Assembly: GCF_019880385.1 (NCBI RefSeq)
Contig: NZ_CP082273.1
Location: forward strand, 3,348,001 to 3,412,000
Source of the DNA: Nocardioides coralli
Lineage (GTDB): Bacteria > Actinomycetota > Actinomycetes > Propionibacteriales > Nocardioidaceae
DNA: 64,000 nucleotides
Reading direction: 5' to 3'
Part shown: positions 61,877 to 64,000 of the stretch, piece by piece
How the letters are laid out: the number at the start of each line of letters is the position of its first letter
How positions within the stretch are numbered: position 1 is the first letter of the stretch
The notes under the pieces: model-generated
Databases searched by the model: none
Told to the model about the DNA's origin: nothing
The model's input: only the letters and a program-made list of their open reading frames with translations
Translations under genes and position numbers: made by a program

Positions 61877-61970
61877 CGGGAGCGCGTTCTCCCGCTCGGT
61901 GAGCCCCTCGTCGACCCCATGCGGCGAGGGGCTCGGCCCATTTCGGGGACCCCTTGCCAACGGCCCCGAA
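61877..61970 (+). promoter_or_regulatory. Three-hairpin leader of the EF-G2-like gene
   Basis: Hairpins: CGGGAG/CTCCCG (61877-61894, 6-base loop), the perfect 10-base GAGCCCCTCG/CGAGGGGCTC (61901-61934, 14-base loop) and TTCGGGG/CCCCGAA (61942-61970). They precede a strong GGAGGT ribosome binding site at 61991-61996. The region is a candidate regulatory leader; part may instead end antisense transcription. Confidence 0.5.
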
Positions 61971-62002
61971 CCGGAGTTGCCTTCGTGTCAGGAGGTAGTG
62001 CG

Positions 62003-64000
62003 ATGGCCGACAAGGGGACGCAGCGCAGACCAGCCGGGCAGGACCTCGAGGCGAGCAGCCCGGACCGGATCAGGAACGTGGTCCTGGTCGGGCCCGGCGG
62101 CTCCGGCAAGACCACCCTGGTCGAGACGCTGCTCGCCACCGCCGGAGCCATCTCCCGCGCGGGCTCGGTCACCGACGGGACCACCGTCAGCGACCACGAC
62201 CCCGGCGAACGGACCCACGGGCGGTCCCACTCCCTCTCCGTCGCGCCGCTGGTCCACGAGGACACCAAGATCAACCTCGTCGACACCCCCGGCTACGCCG
62301 ACTTCGTGGGTGAGCTGCGGGCGGGGCTGCGGGCCGCCGACTGCGCGCTGTTCGTCATCGCCGCCAACGAGGGCGTCGACGAGGGCACCCGGACGCTCTG
62401 GCGCGAGTGTGCCGAGGTGGGCATGCCGCGGGCGGTGGTGATCACCAAGCTCGACCAGGCCCGGGCCGACTACGACGGGGTGCTGGCGCAGGCCCAGGCA
62501 GCCTTCGGCGACCAGGTCAAGCCGCTCTACGTACCGGTCCGCTCGGGCGGCGAGGTCACCGGGCTGGTGGGCCTGCTCGACCCGGTCGACGACGAGCTGG
62601 CCGCGCTCCGGGGCGACCTCATCGAGGGGATCATCGAGGAGTCCGAGGACGAGACCCTCATGGACCGCTACCTCGGCGGCGAGGAGATCGACTCCAAGGT
62701 GCTCGTCGACGACCTGGAGACGGCCGTCGCACGGGCCACCTTCTTCCCCGTCGTCCCCGCCTGCTCCGTGACGGGCGTGGGTGCGACCGAGCTGCTCGAC
62801 CTCGCCGTGCGCGGGTTCCCCTCGCCGGCCGAGCACCCCTCCCCCGAGGTCTACACGCCGGCGGGCAAGCAGGGGGCCGACATCACCTGCGACCCGACCG
62901 GACCGCTGGTGGCCGAGGTCGTCAAGACGACCAGCGACCCCTACGTCGGGCGGCTGAGCCTGGTGCGGGTGTTCAGCGGGACCCTGCTGCCCGACGCGCC
63001 GGTCCACGTCTCGGGCCACTTCACCTCCTTCTTCGGTGACGAGGCCGGCCACCCCGACCACGACGAGGACGAGAAGATCGGCGCGCTGTCCCACGTGTTC
63101 GGCAAGCACCTCGAGCCCGCCTCCAAGGTGGTGGCGGGGGACATCTGCGCCATCGGCCGGCTCACCCGCGCCGAGACCGGTGACACCCTGTCGCGCACCG
63201 AGGACCCGGTGGTCCTCAAGCCCTGGCACCTGCCCGAGCCGCTGCTGCCGGTGGCGATCGTCGCCCGCACCAAGTCCGACGAGGACAAGCTCTCCCAGTC
63301 CCTGGGCCGGGTGGCCGCCGAGGACCCCAGCCTGCGGGTGGAGAACAACGGCGAGACCCACCAGCTGGTGCTGTGGTGCATGGGCGAGGCACACGCCGAC
63401 GTCACCCTCGAGCGGCTCGCGGAGCGCTATGGCGTCCACGTCGACCAGGTCCCGTTCGTGGTGTCGCTGCGCGAGACCTTCGGCGGGTCCGCGGCCGGCA
63501 AGGGCCGCCACGTCAAGCAGTCCGGCGGCCACGGGCAGTACGCCGTCTGCGACATCACGGTCGAGCCGCTGCCCGAGGGTGCTGGGTTCGAGTTCGTCGA
63601 CAAGGTGGTCGGCGGCGCCGTTCCCCGCAACTTCATCCCCAGCGTCGAGAAGGGGGTGCGGGCCCAGATGGAACGCGGCGTCAGGGCCGGCTACCCCGTC
63701 GTGGACCTGCGGGTGACCCTGACCGACGGCAAGGCCCACAGCGTCGACTCCTCCGACATGGCCTTCCAGACCGCCGGGGCACTGGCGCTCCGGGAGGCCG
63801 CCGCGGCCACCTCGGTGACGATGCTCGAGCCGTTCGACACCGTCGAGGTCGTGGTGCCGGACGACCACATCGGCGGGGTGATGAGCGACCTGTCCTCCCG
63901 GCGGGCCCGCGTGCTCGGCACCGACAAGGTCGGCGAGGACCGGACGCTGGTGCGCGCGGAGGTGCCGCAGACCGAGCTGGTCCGCTACGCGATCGACCTG
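62003..64000 (+). CDS. Elongation factor G-like protein (EF-G2), 3' partial
   Basis: The gene starts at an ATG with GGAGGT seven bases upstream and runs off the window after 666 codons, close to the full 700-720. Seen: P-loop GPGGSGKT (30-37), DTPG (94-97), a G4 motif reading TKLD (148-151, normally NKxD), and SGGHGQYA. The usual RGITI switch region is RTHGRSHSLSV here. These departures are shared with FusA2/EF-G2 proteins, which are not the main translocase; the role is unclear. Confidence 0.88.
   Translation, partial: MADKGTQRRPAGQDLEASSPDRIRNVVLVGPGGSGKTTLVETLLATAGAISRAGSVTDGTTVSDHDPGERTHGRSHSLSVAPLVHEDTKINLVDTPGYADFVGELRAGLRAADCALFVIAANEGVDEGTRTLWRECAEVGMPRAVVITKLDQARADYDGVLAQAQAAFGDQVKPLYVPVRSGGEVTGLVGLLDPVDDELAALRGDLIEGIIEESEDETLMDRYLGGEEIDSKVLVDDLETAVARATFFPVVPACSVTGVGATELLDLAVRGFPSPAEHPSPEVYTPAGKQGADITCDPTGPLVAEVVKTTSDPYVGRLSLVRVFSGTLLPDAPVHVSGHFTSFFGDEAGHPDHDEDEKIGALSHVFGKHLEPASKVVAGDICAIGRLTRAETGDTLSRTEDPVVLKPWHLPEPLLPVAIVARTKSDEDKLSQSLGRVAAEDPSLRVENNGETHQLVLWCMGEAHADVTLERLAERYGVHVDQVPFVVSLRETFGGSAAGKGRHVKQSGGHGQYAVCDITVEPLPEGAGFEFVDKVVGGAVPRNFIPSVEKGVRAQMERGVRAGYPVVDLRVTLTDGKAHSVDSSDMAFQTAGALALREAAAATSVTMLEPFDTVEVVVPDDHIGGVMSDLSSRRARVLGTDKVGEDRTLVRAEVPQTELVRYAIDL

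Overview
The window is 64 kb of very GC-rich DNA with dense, tightly packed genes, GTG starts, 4-base ATGA/GTGA gene overlaps and many leaderless-type promoters. The proteins (mycothiol-dependent maleylpyruvate-isomerase-like TIGR03084 and TIGR03086 proteins, many FadE-type acyl-CoA dehydrogenases, acyl-CoA carboxylases, a SARP/AfsR regulator, an EF-G2-like GTPase) point to an actinobacterium, most likely of the Nocardioides/Nocardioidaceae kind. That placement is inferred from gene style; there is no rRNA gene to confirm it. I see no tRNA, rRNA, CRISPR array, transposase or prophage, and base composition looks uniform by eye. No gene-free stretch exceeds about 260 bases.

Layout. 1-4.1 kb: a fatty-acid methylation cassette (DUF1365, two cyclopropane-synthase-like methyltransferases, DUF1295), ended by a nested inverted repeat. 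4.1-7.7 kb: small housekeeping genes (YjbR, a membrane protein, a PCMT-like methyltransferase, two VOC proteins around an AraC regulator, a PPOX protein). 7.7-17.3 kb: an eight-gene, translationally coupled catabolic operon (TetR, TIGR03084, AtuA, FadE, SRPBCC, carboxylase beta, carboxylase alpha, FadE) behind a 22-base palindromic operator; its carboxyltransferase gene carries an in-frame palindromic insertion. 17.3-24.9 kb: DUF427, an MMPL transporter, a PadR-ABC exporter operon and a DUF4282 protein. 24.9-30 kb: a flavin monooxygenase, an SDR, a histidine phosphatase, and an APH-type kinase plus acyl-CoA dehydrogenase pair resembling a split ACAD10/ACAD11. 30-34 kb: a lipoprotein, a duplicated-domain protein and an ABC transporter. 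33.7-38 kb: a FadB/FadA beta-oxidation pair with a divergent MerR regulator. 38-43 kb: an NAD-binding protein, a CPBP protease, a large SARP regulator with a stem-loop at its ribosome binding site, and CsbD. 43-45 kb: a DEAD-box helicase with a highly folded 5' leader and an acidic 56-residue protein. 45-51 kb: CaiB-GATase-Baeyer-Villiger monooxygenase genes divergent from PadR-2,4-dienoyl-CoA reductase. 51-57 kb: a GH1 glycosidase whose catalytic acid/base is glutamine, a pirin, and an AGPS-like flavoprotein divergent from TetR-GlpD. 57-64 kb: an ECF sigma factor with its TIGR03086 partner, a LuxR-type regulator, DUF2332, succinate-semialdehyde dehydrogenase, and an EF-G2-like gene that runs off the end.

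Together the genes describe a soil-type actinobacterium that invests in degrading fatty, branched or terpenoid acids and ketones through CoA thioesters, with local regulators (TetR, MerR, PadR) sitting beside palindromic sites in divergent promoters. Gene family names and comparisons with M. tuberculosis, Pseudomonas or human genes are from memory and were not checked by search.
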